Shown here in pieces: positions 15,284 to 23,266 of a stretch of 28,285 bases of DNA. Source of the stretch: Bacteroidetes bacterium UBA6161 (GTDB lineage: Bacteria > Bacteroidota > Bacteroidia > NS11-12g > UBA955). The DNA lies in assembly GCA_002422315.1 (NCBI GenBank), contig DIUJ01000078.1, positions 4,124 through 32,408 of the forward strand. The letters run 5' to 3'. Position 1 is the stretch's first letter; each line of letters opens with the position of its first letter. The notes beneath the pieces were generated by a model, which made no database searches, was not told the origin of the DNA, and worked only from the letters and a program-made list of their open reading frames with translations. The position numbers and the translations under genes are program-made.

Positions 15284-15997
15284 CTATTCTTCCATGGTAT
15301 GGAAAACATTTTGTACGTCGTCGTCTTCTTCTAGTTTTTCCAAAAGTTTTTCTACATCTGCTGCTTGCTCTGGGTTAAGGGCCTTGGTTACAGTAGGAAT
15401 TCTTTCAAAACCAGAGGACAAGATTTCAAAACCTCTGCCTTCTAACTCTTTTTGTAAAGCACCATAGCTACTAAAAGGAGCATAAATCATAATGCCATCT
15501 TCTTCTGCAAACACCTCTTCCACTCCATGGTCTATAAGTTCTAATTCAAGCTCTTCTATATCTACGCTGCCATTGTTTGCTATTCTAAAGTTGCAGGTAT
15601 GTTCAAACATAAACTCAACAGAACCTTGTGTCCCAAGGCTGCCGTTAAGTTTATTGAAATAGCTTCTAATGTTGGCAACGGTTCTGTTGTTGTTGTCGGT
15701 TGCTGTTTCTATTAGTATGGCGATACCGTGGGGCGCATATCCTTCAAAAAGCACTTCTTTAAAGTTAGCAGAGTCCTTGTCGCTTGCTTTTTTTATTGCC
15801 CTTTCTATGTTTTCTTTGGGCATGTTTACCGACTTGGCATTCTGGATAATTGCCCTAAGTCGTGCATTGGTCTCTGGCGAAGGTCCACTTTCTTTTACCG
15901 CCATAACTATATCCTTGCCTATTTTGGTAAAGGTTTTGGCCATAGCAGACCACCTTTTCATTTTTCTGGCTTTCCTAAATTCAAATGCTCTTCCCAT
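15284..15997 (-). CDS. yebC: YebC/PmpR family protein
   Basis: The 237-residue protein is a full-length YebC/TACO1 member, with the Bacteroidota form of the N-terminus (MGRAFEFRKARKMKRWSAMAKTFTKIGKDI) and the signatures NARLRAIIQNAKSVNMPKENIERAIKKA and FEGYAPHGIAILIE. The family was long annotated as transcriptional regulators; more recent work assigns members to translation. An acidic C-terminus (EKLEEDDDVQNVFHTMEE) is normal for the family. It is transcribed alone, with a -7 element upstream. Confidence 0.92.
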   Translation of the reverse strand: MGRAFEFRKARKMKRWSAMAKTFTKIGKDIVMAVKESGPSPETNARLRAIIQNAKSVNMPKENIERAIKKASDKDSANFKEVLFEGYAPHGIAILIETATDNNNRTVANIRSYFNKLNGSLGTQGSVEFMFEHTCNFRIANNGSVDIEELELELIDHGVEEVFAEEDGIMIYAPFSSYGALQKELEGRGFEILSSGFERIPTVTKALNPEQAADVEKLLEKLEEDDDVQNVFHTMEE

Positions 15998-16021
15998 GCG
16001 TATAGAATAATTTTAATACTG

Positions 16022-16029
16022 CAAAAATA
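16022..16029 (-). promoter_or_regulatory. -7 promoter element for yebC
   Basis: It reads TATTTTTG on the minus strand and would start transcription about 18 bases before the ATG at 15997. A second candidate, TAGATTTG, lies at 16033-16040. Confidence 0.4.
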
Positions 16030-16058
16030 AAACAAATCTACGAATCTACAGCAGTTGC

Positions 16059-16757
16059 TTACTCTAATGCAAAAGAAACAGAAACCGTGCACACAATTTC
16101 AATTTCTCCTATAGCAATGGTTTCTTTTGGCATGGAATCTTCTGCAGACCAAGCCATATTTGCCCTAGCGTTTAAATACATTGGCGCAGGGTAGTTTGTG
16201 CTAGAGTTGTCGTTTATTTGCAATGCTTTTCCCACTTTTTGGCCTTCCAAAACCGATACAAAATCATTTGCTTTTTGTTTGGCATTTAGCATGGCTTTTT
16301 TTCTAGCTTCTGCTTCTAATTCTTTTATTTTAGAGGATTTAAACTCTACATTTTGGATAGTATTTACTCCGCTTTCTAAAAGACCAAGCATTAATGGGTC
16401 GTATTTTGTTAGGTTTTTCAGATGGATGCGTATACTTTGGCTGGCCTGGTACACATTTTTCTTGTTTTCATAGTCATAAGTTTTGTACAAACTCACCCTT
16501 TGGGTTTGAAAATCGGCAGCAGCAATCCCATGTTTTTTAATTATTTGTATTGCTTTGTCAATTGCATCGTCGTTTTTCTTTTTTACCTCAGCAGCATCTT
16601 TGCCTGTGTTTTCTACACCAATGGTAATAACCGCTTCGTCTGGAACCACAAGCACCTTGCCTTCTCCGCTTACACTAATTTGTTGGATGCTTTTGTTTTC
16701 TTGGGCCTGAAGGCTAGCTGTGGCAAGCAGCCCAAGAGCTAATAGTAAATTTTTCAT
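16059..16757 (-). CDS. Periplasmic SIMPL-domain (DUF541) protein
   Basis: The 232-residue product has a signal peptide (MKNLLLALGLLATASLQAQ) and then a single SIMPL domain: ISVSGEGKVLVVPDEAVITIGVEN (about 27-50), AADFQTQRVSLYKTYDYE (about 99-116), YQASQSIRIHLKNL and ARKKAMLNAKQKANDFVSVL (about 171-190). Members are oligomeric periplasmic or outer-envelope proteins, such as E. coli YggE, linked to oxidative stress; no enzyme activity is established. It lies between kbl and yebC in the same orientation, but the terminator after kbl suggests its own promoter, which I cannot identify. Confidence 0.85.
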   Translation of the reverse strand: MKNLLLALGLLATASLQAQENKSIQQISVSGEGKVLVVPDEAVITIGVENTGKDAAEVKKKNDDAIDKAIQIIKKHGIAAADFQTQRVSLYKTYDYENKKNVYQASQSIRIHLKNLTKYDPLMLGLLESGVNTIQNVEFKSSKIKELEAEARKKAMLNAKQKANDFVSVLEGQKVGKALQINDNSSTNYPAPMYLNARANMAWSAEDSMPKETIAIGEIEIVCTVSVSFALE

Positions 16758-16855
16758 AGTAGGGTATTCTTTAGCAATAGTTTACCAAGTATTGTGCCAA
16801 AGAAGGGGAGGGTGAAAAAAGAATGACAAGGTCGCATTTTACTCAAGAAAAAACA

Positions 16856-16885
16856 AAAGGCGTGTTTCCCAGGAAACACGCCTTT
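16856..16885 (-). terminator. Rho-independent terminator of kbl
   Basis: An 11-bp perfect GC-containing stem (GGCGTGTTTCC and GGAAACACGCC, 2-base loop) is extended by three A-T pairs. On the minus strand it is followed by a T-rich tract (TTTTGTTTTTTC), and it lies about 30 bases after the kbl stop. Confidence 0.9.
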
Positions 16886-16916
16886 GTTCTTATATTTTCA
16901 AATCCCCAATAAGAGA

Positions 16917-18113
16917 TTATGAAATTACACCGAGGGCCTTACCTACTTTGGCAAATGCAGCAATGGCTTTGTCTAAATGTTCGGTGCTGTGGGCAGCAGA
17001 TAGTTGCACTCTTATTCTTGCTTGGCCCTTAGCCACCACAGGATAAAAGAAGCCAATCACATAAATCCCTTCTTGTAGTAGCATATTGGCCATGTCCTGA
17101 CTCAATTTGGCATCGTATAGCATAATTGGAACAATGGCAGAATCGCCATCTTTTATATCAAACCCTGCTGCTTTAACTCCCTTTTTGAAGTAAGCTACGT
17201 TGTCGGCCAGCTTGTCTCTTAGTTCCGTGGTTTCGTTTAGCAGGTTAAACACTTCTATAGAAGCGCTTACAATATTTGGTGCCAAAGAGTTCGAAAACAA
17301 ATAAGGTCTAGACCTTTGACGCAGCATTTCTATAATTTCTTTTCTACCGGTGGTATAACCTCCCATTGCACCTCCAAGGGCCTTTCCTAGGGTCCCGGTA
17401 ATGATATCTACCCTGCCCATTACATTGCAAAGTTCTGGTACACCGCGTCCTGTTTTGCCTATAAATCCAGCACTATGGCATTCGTCTGTCATTACCATCG
17501 CTTCGTATTGCTCTGCAAGGTCGCAAATTTTGTCGAGTTGTGCTACGTATCCATCCATGCTAAAAACCCCGTCTGTAACTATCAATATAAACCTAGCGCC
17601 AGCTGCTTTTGCATCTTTAAGTTGCTGTTCTAGGTCTTCCATATTGTTGTTTTTGTAGCGGTATCTTTTTGCTTTACAAAGTCTTACCCCGTCTATAATA
17701 GAGGCGTGGTTTAGTTCATCGGAAACAATAGCATCCAATTCGCCAAGCAAGGGTTCAAAAACCCCGCCGTTTGCATCAAAGGCTGCTGCATACAAAATGG
17801 TGTCTTCGGTGCCATAAAAGTCGGCTATTTTGGCTTCTAGTTCTTTGTGAATATCTTGAGTTCCACAAATAAAACGTACAGAAGACATCCCAAATCCGTG
17901 GCTGTCTAAACCTCTTTTGGCTGCTTCTACGACCCTCGGGTGAGAAGAAAGCCCAAGGTAGTTGTTGGCACAAAAATTCAATACTTTTTGTCCGCTTTGT
18001 AACGTGATTTCTGCATCTTGGGCAGAAGTTATAATGCGTTCTTTTTTCAATAAACCTGCTTGCTCAATCTCCTTAAGCTCGTTTTGAAGGTAGTCTTTAA
18101 ATGCTCCGTACAT
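16917..18113 (-). CDS. kbl: 2-amino-3-ketobutyrate CoA ligase (glycine C-acetyltransferase)
   Basis: The 398-residue protein follows E. coli Kbl almost throughout: FCANNYLGLSSHP, SHGFGMSSVRFICGTQD, SDELNHASIIDGVRLCKAKR, TDGVFSMDG, and the PLP lysine K244 in GTLGKALGG. GIYVIGFFYPVV and GQARIRVQLSAAH near the end are Kbl-type and argue against serine palmitoyltransferase. It cleaves 2-amino-3-ketobutyrate with CoA to glycine and acetyl-CoA in threonine breakdown. No threonine dehydrogenase gene is adjacent. I start at 18113 (MYGAFKDYLQ), which fits the family's length; 11 further codons are open upstream. Confidence 0.93.
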   Translation of the reverse strand: MYGAFKDYLQNELKEIEQAGLLKKERIITSAQDAEITLQSGQKVLNFCANNYLGLSSHPRVVEAAKRGLDSHGFGMSSVRFICGTQDIHKELEAKIADFYGTEDTILYAAAFDANGGVFEPLLGELDAIVSDELNHASIIDGVRLCKAKRYRYKNNNMEDLEQQLKDAKAAGARFILIVTDGVFSMDGYVAQLDKICDLAEQYEAMVMTDECHSAGFIGKTGRGVPELCNVMGRVDIITGTLGKALGGAMGGYTTGRKEIIEMLRQRSRPYLFSNSLAPNIVSASIEVFNLLNETTELRDKLADNVAYFKKGVKAAGFDIKDGDSAIVPIMLYDAKLSQDMANMLLQEGIYVIGFFYPVVAKGQARIRVQLSAAHSTEHLDKAIAAFAKVGKALGVIS

Positions 18114-18206
18114 ATTCTTTATAAGTTTGCTGCAATTATAAAGCATAAAACTGCTATTTGCCCGAAAATATCTTAGTTTTTGATAAAATATCTAGTTTTA
18201 ATGAAG

Positions 18207-18214
18207 TAACTTTG
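18207..18214 (+). promoter_or_regulatory. -7 promoter element for ftsH
   Basis: TAACTTTG is identical to the element of the S41 operon. It gives a leader of about 20 bases to the ATG at 18239 and excludes the longer frame that begins at 18158. The nearest TTTG upstream is 24 bases away, slightly far. Confidence 0.5.
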
Positions 18215-18238
18215 CAAATTAAATTGTTTAACCCTCTA

Positions 18239-20296
18239 ATGGAAACCAACCCGAAAAACAAATCAAACAATACCAATCCATTCGATAACAAAGGAAAGGA
18301 TCCCAAAAAACCAAGTGCTCCCAAGTTCAATCCCTATTGGATATACGGAATCATTCTTTTTGGATTTTTAATCATTCAGCTTTTTCCTAAAAATGAAGGT
18401 AAAAAAAGCAACATGATAGAGCTTAAAGAAATGATCTTAAGCAAAGAAGTTCAAAAAATTGAAGTGGTAAACGACAGATTGGTAAAAGTATACCTTACAG
18501 AAGAAGCTCTTCAAAACTCAAAATACAAAGAACTAAGCAAAAACAGAGGAATGATGGGAGCTAAAACCCCACAGTTTTATTTTGAAGTGAATATGGATGT
18601 GTGGGCAAAGCAAATGGAGGGAATACAACAAAGCCCAGAAGGACAAGCGGTAGTAGTAGATTATTTGAGCGAACCAGATTTTATAGGCCCTATATTACAG
18701 TGGATTATCATGATAGTTCTTTTTGTAGGCTTGTGGATGTTCATTATGAGAAGAATGGGCGGTGGTTCCAGCGGAGGTGCTGGTCAGATATTTAATATTG
18801 GCAAAAGCAGGGCTCAATTGTTTGACAAAAACACCAAAGTAAATGTTACGTTTAAAGATGTGGCAGGCTTAGATGAAGCCAAAGTAGAGGTAATGGAAGT
18901 AGTAGACTTCTTAAAAAACCCAAATAAATATACAAATCTAGGGGGAAAGATTCCCAAAGGAGTGCTTCTTGTAGGCCCTCCCGGAACAGGTAAAACCCTT
19001 TTGGCAAAAGCCGTTGCAGGGGAAGCCAATGTTCCTTTCTTTTCTTTGTCGGGTTCGGATTTTGTAGAAATGTTTGTGGGTGTAGGGGCTTCAAGGGTAA
19101 GAGATTTGTTTAAACAAGCAAAAGAAAAAGCGCCATGCATAATTTTTATAGACGAGATAGATGCCATAGGTAGAGCTAGAGGAAAAAACATGATGAGCGG
19201 AGGCAATGACGAAAGAGAAAACACCTTAAATCAATTGCTTACAGAAATGGATGGTTTTGCAACAGACTCAGGTGTAATAATACTTGCGGCAACTAACCGA
19301 CCAGATATTCTAGATGCAGCACTTCTAAGGCCAGGCAGGTTCGACAGACAAATTTCTATTGACAAGCCAGACTTGGTAGGTAGAGAGCAAATCTTTAAAG
19401 TGCATTTACAAAAAATAAAGCTTGCAGCCGATGTAGACCCTAAAAAACTTGCAGCACAAACTCCAGGTTTTGCTGGTGCAGAAATTGCAAACGTTTGTAA
19501 TGAGGCCGCACTTATAGCTGCCCGTCAAAATAAAAACACCGTAGAATTACAAGACTTTAACGACGCTATAGACCGTGTAATAGGTGGTTTAGAAAAGAAA
19601 AACAAACTCATAAGCCCAGAGGAAAAGAAGATTGTTGCCTACCACGAGGCAGGTCACGCAGTAGCAGGGTGGTTCTTAGAGTTTGCCGACCCCTTAGTTA
19701 AAGTTTCTATAGTTCCTAGAGGCGTTGCGGCACTTGGCTATGCGCAGTATTTGCCCAAAGAACAATACCTTTACAGAACAGAACAATTGATAGATACCAT
19801 GTGTATGACCCTTGGCGGTAGAGCTGCTGAAGATGTGTTCTTCGGAAAGGTGTCTACCGGTGCACAAAACGATTTGGAAAGAATTACCAAAATGGCATAT
19901 AGCATGATTACCATTTATGGCATGAATCCAAAAGTAGGGCAAGTTTCTTTCAATGACCCAACAGGAGAATACGGCTACCAAAGACCCTATTCTGAAAAAA
20001 CAGCAGAACTGATAGACCAAGAGGCGAGGGCAATGATAGATGCAGCTTACGAAAGAGTGAAAAACTTGCTAACAGACAAAAAAGAGCAAGTGGCTATTCT
20101 TGCTGAAGAGTTACTGAAAAAAGAAATATTGTTTCAGTCGGATTTGGAAGTGCTTTTAGGCAAAAGACCTTTTGACAACAAAACAACATACGAAGACTAT
20201 ATGGAAAATAAAGAAGAAACAACCCCTGCCCCTATTTTGGAAGTAGAAGAGGTTTCTTCAATTACGGTAAACCCTTCCGATAGTTCAGAGGCGTAA
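18239..20296 (+). CDS. ftsH: FtsH, ATP-dependent membrane zinc metalloprotease
   Basis: From the ATG at 18239 (METNPKNK) the protein has 685 residues. Membrane segments lie at about 33-49 and 152-170, flanking a periplasmic domain. The AAA+ module holds Walker A GPPGTGKT (246-253), Walker B IIFIDEID (301-308) and the arginine-finger region RPGRFDR. The protease has the zinc site H469-E-A-G-H473, with the third ligand expected downstream near the DLERIT region. The N-terminus is Asn/Lys-rich and longer than E. coli's, as is common in Bacteroidota, and an acidic tail of about 35 residues follows. It degrades misfolded membrane and regulatory proteins. A small secreted protein gene follows 9 bases downstream. 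Confidence 0.96.
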   Translation: METNPKNKSNNTNPFDNKGKDPKKPSAPKFNPYWIYGIILFGFLIIQLFPKNEGKKSNMIELKEMILSKEVQKIEVVNDRLVKVYLTEEALQNSKYKELSKNRGMMGAKTPQFYFEVNMDVWAKQMEGIQQSPEGQAVVVDYLSEPDFIGPILQWIIMIVLFVGLWMFIMRRMGGGSSGGAGQIFNIGKSRAQLFDKNTKVNVTFKDVAGLDEAKVEVMEVVDFLKNPNKYTNLGGKIPKGVLLVGPPGTGKTLLAKAVAGEANVPFFSLSGSDFVEMFVGVGASRVRDLFKQAKEKAPCIIFIDEIDAIGRARGKNMMSGGNDERENTLNQLLTEMDGFATDSGVIILAATNRPDILDAALLRPGRFDRQISIDKPDLVGREQIFKVHLQKIKLAADVDPKKLAAQTPGFAGAEIANVCNEAALIAARQNKNTVELQDFNDAIDRVIGGLEKKNKLISPEEKKIVAYHEAGHAVAGWFLEFADPLVKVSIVPRGVAALGYAQYLPKEQYLYRTEQLIDTMCMTLGGRAAEDVFFGKVSTGAQNDLERITKMAYSMITIYGMNPKVGQVSFNDPTGEYGYQRPYSEKTAELIDQEARAMIDAAYERVKNLLTDKKEQVAILAEELLKKEILFQSDLEVLLGKRPFDNKTTYEDYMENKEETTPAPILEVEEVSSITVNPSDSSEA

Positions 20297-20305
20297 ATTT
20301 TTTAT

Positions 20306-20647
20306 ATGCAGATTCCAAGCGGCAATTTCTATAGTTTAATCATAGGGCTTGCCGTTTTTTTGTTTTTAGCACCCCATAAGGCGGCGGCAAAATATACCCC
20401 TTTGTCGGTAGTTGGAGTTGCCGACACTAGCAATCTACTAACGTATACCAAAACCAAAGTTAGGAGAAAAGGCAAAGTGGTAGTGCATACCGCCTACAAC
20501 AAAAAAACCAACAGATTGCATAGCAAACAAAAGATAAAGGATGGCAAACAAATGTATTTTATAGAATACAACAACAAAGGCAAAATGATACGCTATACCA
20601 ATAAAAAAGGGATAGTAAAAGACCACAAAGCTCCCTGTGATTGCTAA
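20306..20647 (+). CDS. Small secreted basic protein of unknown function
   Basis: The 113-residue product has an N-terminal hydrophobic signal (about 8-27, ending APHKAAA) and a lysine-rich mature part. The mature part contains repeated short beta-hairpin-like units (VVHTAYNKKTNRLHSKQKIK, MYFIEYNNKGKMIRYTNKKG) and ends in CDC. The units resemble YD-type hairpins, but too few are present to call. It starts 9 bases after the ftsH stop, so it is probably co-transcribed with ftsH. Function unknown. Confidence 0.65.
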   Translation: MQIPSGNFYSLIIGLAVFLFLAPHKAAAKYTPLSVVGVADTSNLLTYTKTKVRRKGKVVVHTAYNKKTNRLHSKQKIKDGKQMYFIEYNNKGKMIRYTNKKGIVKDHKAPCDC

Positions 20648-21046
20648 TTGACCAATAGTAAGGGGAGGCAATATCAAGACTCTTCTGTTTTTTGTTTGAG
20701 GGTTTCTTTCGACTATAAAAGGTAGGCATTTATTTAATTACCAATTCGACCCCTTCTTGGGTCGTGAAGGGAAGGGTATGATTTTTTTCTATAAACATCA
20801 GACTCCTACGGAGTCAAAACGCGGTCAAGCAGATTCAAATAGTTGGGGGAGAAACAGTAATTAACTTTACAAGAACCAAGTAAACAATGACCTTCCTTGA
20901 GGGTTGTATTGGGAGGGCTGTTTGTTAAAAAGAGAAAAGTAGTTGGTGGCTATAGCTTTTATAAAATCCGAAGGAACTTTTTAAATTCTAAGGACAGGGA
21001 CAATTCAGGTCTTTTTTGTTGGGAGAATTTTTCATATTTTCGCAAT
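20648..21046. repeat. Composite repeat block X, left flank of the toxin-antitoxin pair
   Basis: There is no gene in these 400 bases. Block X (20655-21025) begins with a 99-bp stretch (20655-20753) closely matching 21776-21873 and ends with a stretch (about 20983-21025) matching about 22213-22255. Between these are the palindromes GACCC-cttctt-GGGTC (20748-20763) and GACTCC-TAC-GGAGTC (20801-20815), and TTACAAGAACCAA (20867-20879), which recurs inverted in block Y. Just before mntA, TATTTTCG (21035-21042) resembles a -7 element, with TTTG at 21015-21018. Confidence 0.7.
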
Positions 21047-21328
21047 ATGATTTCAGAGCAGCAAAAGAAAATCATTTTAGATGTAACCCACCGGATTAAT
21101 CCCACTTATGTTGGAGTTTTTGGTTCATTTGCGCGCGGTGAGCAAAATGAAAAAAGTGATATGGATATTTTGATTGATTATCAAACGCCACTTGACTTGC
21201 TAGAAATTATTGGACTTGAAAATGAGCTCTCTGAAATGCTTGGTATTAAAGTAGATTTAGTTACCCAAAGGTCTTTGAATAAAATTATGAAACCCTATAT
21301 TCAAAAAGACTTAATTCAGCTTCTGTAA
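21047..21328 (+). CDS. mntA: MntA-type minimal nucleotidyltransferase antitoxin
   Basis: The 93-residue protein is a minimal nucleotidyltransferase. The active-site motif GS-x10-DxD is intact: G26-S27 (FGSFARGE) and D38-M-D40 (SDMDILID). In characterised pairs MntA adenylylates the HEPN toxin HepT to silence it. The start at 21047 (MISEQQKK) fits family length; the 50 extra codons upstream are translated repeat and should not be included. The toxin gene follows after 2 bases. Confidence 0.88.
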   Translation: MISEQQKKIILDVTHRINPTYVGVFGSFARGEQNEKSDMDILIDYQTPLDLLEIIGLENELSEMLGIKVDLVTQRSLNKIMKPYIQKDLIQLL

Positions 21329-21330
21329 TA

Positions 21331-21672
21331 ATGAAAAAAGAACCCATTGTTTACATTTTGCACATTCAAGAGTCTATTGAAAAAATCAAGGAATATACCG
21401 CAGCATTTACACAGCAACAATTTTTAGACAACTCTATGGTTCAAGATGCGGTTATTAGAAATTTTCAGATAATTGGTGATGCGGCAAAGAAAGTGCCTGC
21501 GGAATTACAAGAAAAGTATCCTGAAATTGAATGGAAAAAAATTGCAGGAATGAGAGATAAGCTTGTGCATGACTATTTTGGTATTGACTTGTGGGCAGTA
21601 TGGAATGTAGTGGAGAGGATTCTCCCTGAGTTAGAGGTTTCTGTTTTTAAGATAATTGAAAAAGAATCTTAA
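21331..21672 (+). CDS. hepT: HepT-like HEPN ribonuclease toxin (DUF86)
   Basis: The 113-residue alpha-helical protein carries the HEPN RNase motif R75-x4-H80-x-Y82 (GMRDKLVHDYFGID). The upstream landmarks AVIRNFQIIGDAAKKVP and YPEIEWKKIAG are typical of DUF86. Tyr82 is the residue adenylylated by MntA in characterised systems. Both catalytic residues are intact, so the toxin is likely functional. Gene order is antitoxin then toxin with a 2-base gap. The pair is enclosed by related repeat blocks. Confidence 0.9.
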   Translation: MKKEPIVYILHIQESIEKIKEYTAAFTQQQFLDNSMVQDAVIRNFQIIGDAAKKVPAELQEKYPEIEWKKIAGMRDKLVHDYFGIDLWAVWNVVERILPELEVSVFKIIEKES

Positions 21673-22232
21673 TACAAGCCGCCATCACCCCCGAAATCTC
21701 TGAGATTGTGGGCGGTGCTTCTGCTTTGGAGGGGTAATGTGTTTCATGTTGGTCAAAACTCCAATATGTGCTAAAATAGTAAGGGAAGGTAATTACATGA
21801 CTCTGTTGTTTTTTGTTTGAGGGTCTCTTTCTTTTATAAAAGTTAGGCATTTATTTAATTGCCAATTCGACCCTAGCAGGGTCATATGAAAAAGGTTTTT
21901 TCCTTAGCTAATTCGAATGTAGTCAGAGACTACCATTCATGTTATATCCGTAGAGCCCTTCGGAACTCTACGGATAGGTTGTGATTGACCCTAGCAGGGT
22001 CAAATGTTTATAGAAAATGATTGGTTCTTGTAAGAGTTTGACCCCAGCGGGGTCATATGTTTGTAGAAAGATAAGATTTTGTGCGTAAGTGACCCTAGCA
22101 GGGTTGTATGAAAAGGGTTTTTTGGTAGCTATTGCGATTGTAGTCAGAGACTACCATTTATGTCAAATCCGTAGAGCCCTTCGGAACTTTACGGATAGGT
22201 TGGGCCTTTCAGAATTCTATGAATAAGGAAAA
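21673..22232. repeat. Composite repeat block Y with an array of short palindromes
   Basis: There is no gene in these 560 bases. Block Y (21776-22255) contains four GACCC-type palindromes: 21869-21883, 21987-22001 and 22091-22105 (GACCCT-AGC-AGGGTC, the last with one mismatch) and 22040-22054 (GACCCC-AGC-GGGGTC). It also has GTAGTC-AGA-GACTAC twice (21919-21933, 22140-22154) and a 10-bp-arm hairpin ATCCGTAGAG/CTCTACGGAT twice (21946-21975, 22167-22196). The segment 21869-21982 is repeated as 22091-22203. The block's end overlaps the last codons of the next gene. Confidence 0.75.
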
Positions 22233-23081
22233 TCAGGTCCTTTTTTGTGGGAAAGAAGGGCTTTCTAAATAAGCTTTATAAATGGATATTTTTTTGATAA
22301 AAATCTCCCCTTTTAAACCATCAAACAAGATATATTTTTGGTTAAAATTTGCTAAGGAACAGTTTTTCCAAAGTAAAGTTTCAGGATTTTGCCAATTTGG
22401 AAAGTTAATTGTATCTCCTATTGAATATCCAAATACTTGCATTTTAAAATCAGGAGACTGTATTTTAAAAATATCTGAATAGTTGACTTTTTGTAGTTTT
22501 AAGTTACCTGAAGGTGAAAACGTGGCCAACAAAGCAGAATTTTTATTTAATGCAATTATTTTTGCAGTTAAAAGTATAACAGACTCCTCTTTTGAAAATG
22601 TAATAAAATGTACTGTTTCGTTTTTGCTAAAGCTATAGGTTTGTTTTGTAGTTATTTCTTTTGGCAAAGGAATAGTTTTCAAATTTTGGGGATTGGCACT
22701 ATTGTCAATTAAAGACTCAAAGAGCATTGGTTGACTTGTTCTTGGCGATGTTAATTTGTATACATCCGCTGTTACATAATAAAACGATTTTACTATTGGT
22801 CCTAAAAATATTATTTTCTCACTTAGGGTAAAGTTTTTTAAAGAATGATATAATGAGTCTTTGTATTGGAATAAAATTTCGTTTTTTAAATCCGCCATTA
22901 GTGCTGTCTTTTTATTCCCCCCAATTCCTATAAAATTTACTGTTTTTGATCTTGAAATAGCGATATCAACCCATGTTTCCTGGGCGTGTGATTGAGTATT
23001 TATTAACCCGATGCTTCCTCTATGTATAGTGCAGGAAGAAATAAGGGAAAGCCCCAGCAGTAATAGGAATTGATTTTTCAT
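22233..23081 (-). CDS. Lipoprotein of unknown function
   Basis: The 282-residue precursor has a lipoprotein signal (MKNQFLLLLGLSLISSC, lipobox LISSC, Cys17). The mature part contains ETWVDIAISRSKTVNFIGIG and GGNKKTALMADLKNEILFQY, suggesting a small alpha/beta domain, followed by mostly beta sequence. I do not recognise a family. The last seven codons and the TGA lie in the end of repeat block Y, so the C-terminal SFPQKRT may be repeat-derived. A -7 element is present upstream. Confidence 0.7.
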   Translation of the reverse strand: MKNQFLLLLGLSLISSCTIHRGSIGLINTQSHAQETWVDIAISRSKTVNFIGIGGNKKTALMADLKNEILFQYKDSLYHSLKNFTLSEKIIFLGPIVKSFYYVTADVYKLTSPRTSQPMLFESLIDNSANPQNLKTIPLPKEITTKQTYSFSKNETVHFITFSKEESVILLTAKIIALNKNSALLATFSPSGNLKLQKVNYSDIFKIQSPDFKMQVFGYSIGDTINFPNWQNPETLLWKNCSLANFNQKYILFDGLKGEIFIKKISIYKAYLESPSFPQKRT

Positions 23082-23112
23082 AAATTATTTTATTTCACAG
23101 AGTCTTGTTTTG

Positions 23113-23120
23113 CAAAGATA
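23113..23120 (-). promoter_or_regulatory. -7 promoter element for the lipoprotein gene
   Basis: It reads TATCTTTG on the minus strand, a full match to TAnnTTTG, about 32 bases from the ATG at 23081. No clear -33 box. Confidence 0.45.
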
Positions 23121-23266
23121 TAAGAAAAACCGCTATAATTTTTTTGGAAGAATTAGGGGCTTCCCAATTACTTTAAAACTTATCGATAGTTTAAAGACCT
23201 TTATTTTAATATGCATATTTCAGGCGGCAATTTCTGTATTGTAATTGTTACATTTTCGCATGCGAA

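Noticed and set aside
16917..18113. Annotation as serine palmitoyltransferase
   Set aside because: The sequence follows Kbl through SHGFGMSSVRFICGTQD, the HASIIDGVRLCKAKR stretch and the GQARIRVQLSAAH region.
20897..21046. Fifty extra codons in front of mntA
   Set aside because: The stretch is repeat block X in translation, and the family starts at MISEQQKK.
21869..22196. Possible CRISPR array from regularly recurring short repeats
   Set aside because: The repeats are different palindromes with unequal spacing, the intervening sequences are themselves repeated, and no cas gene is present.
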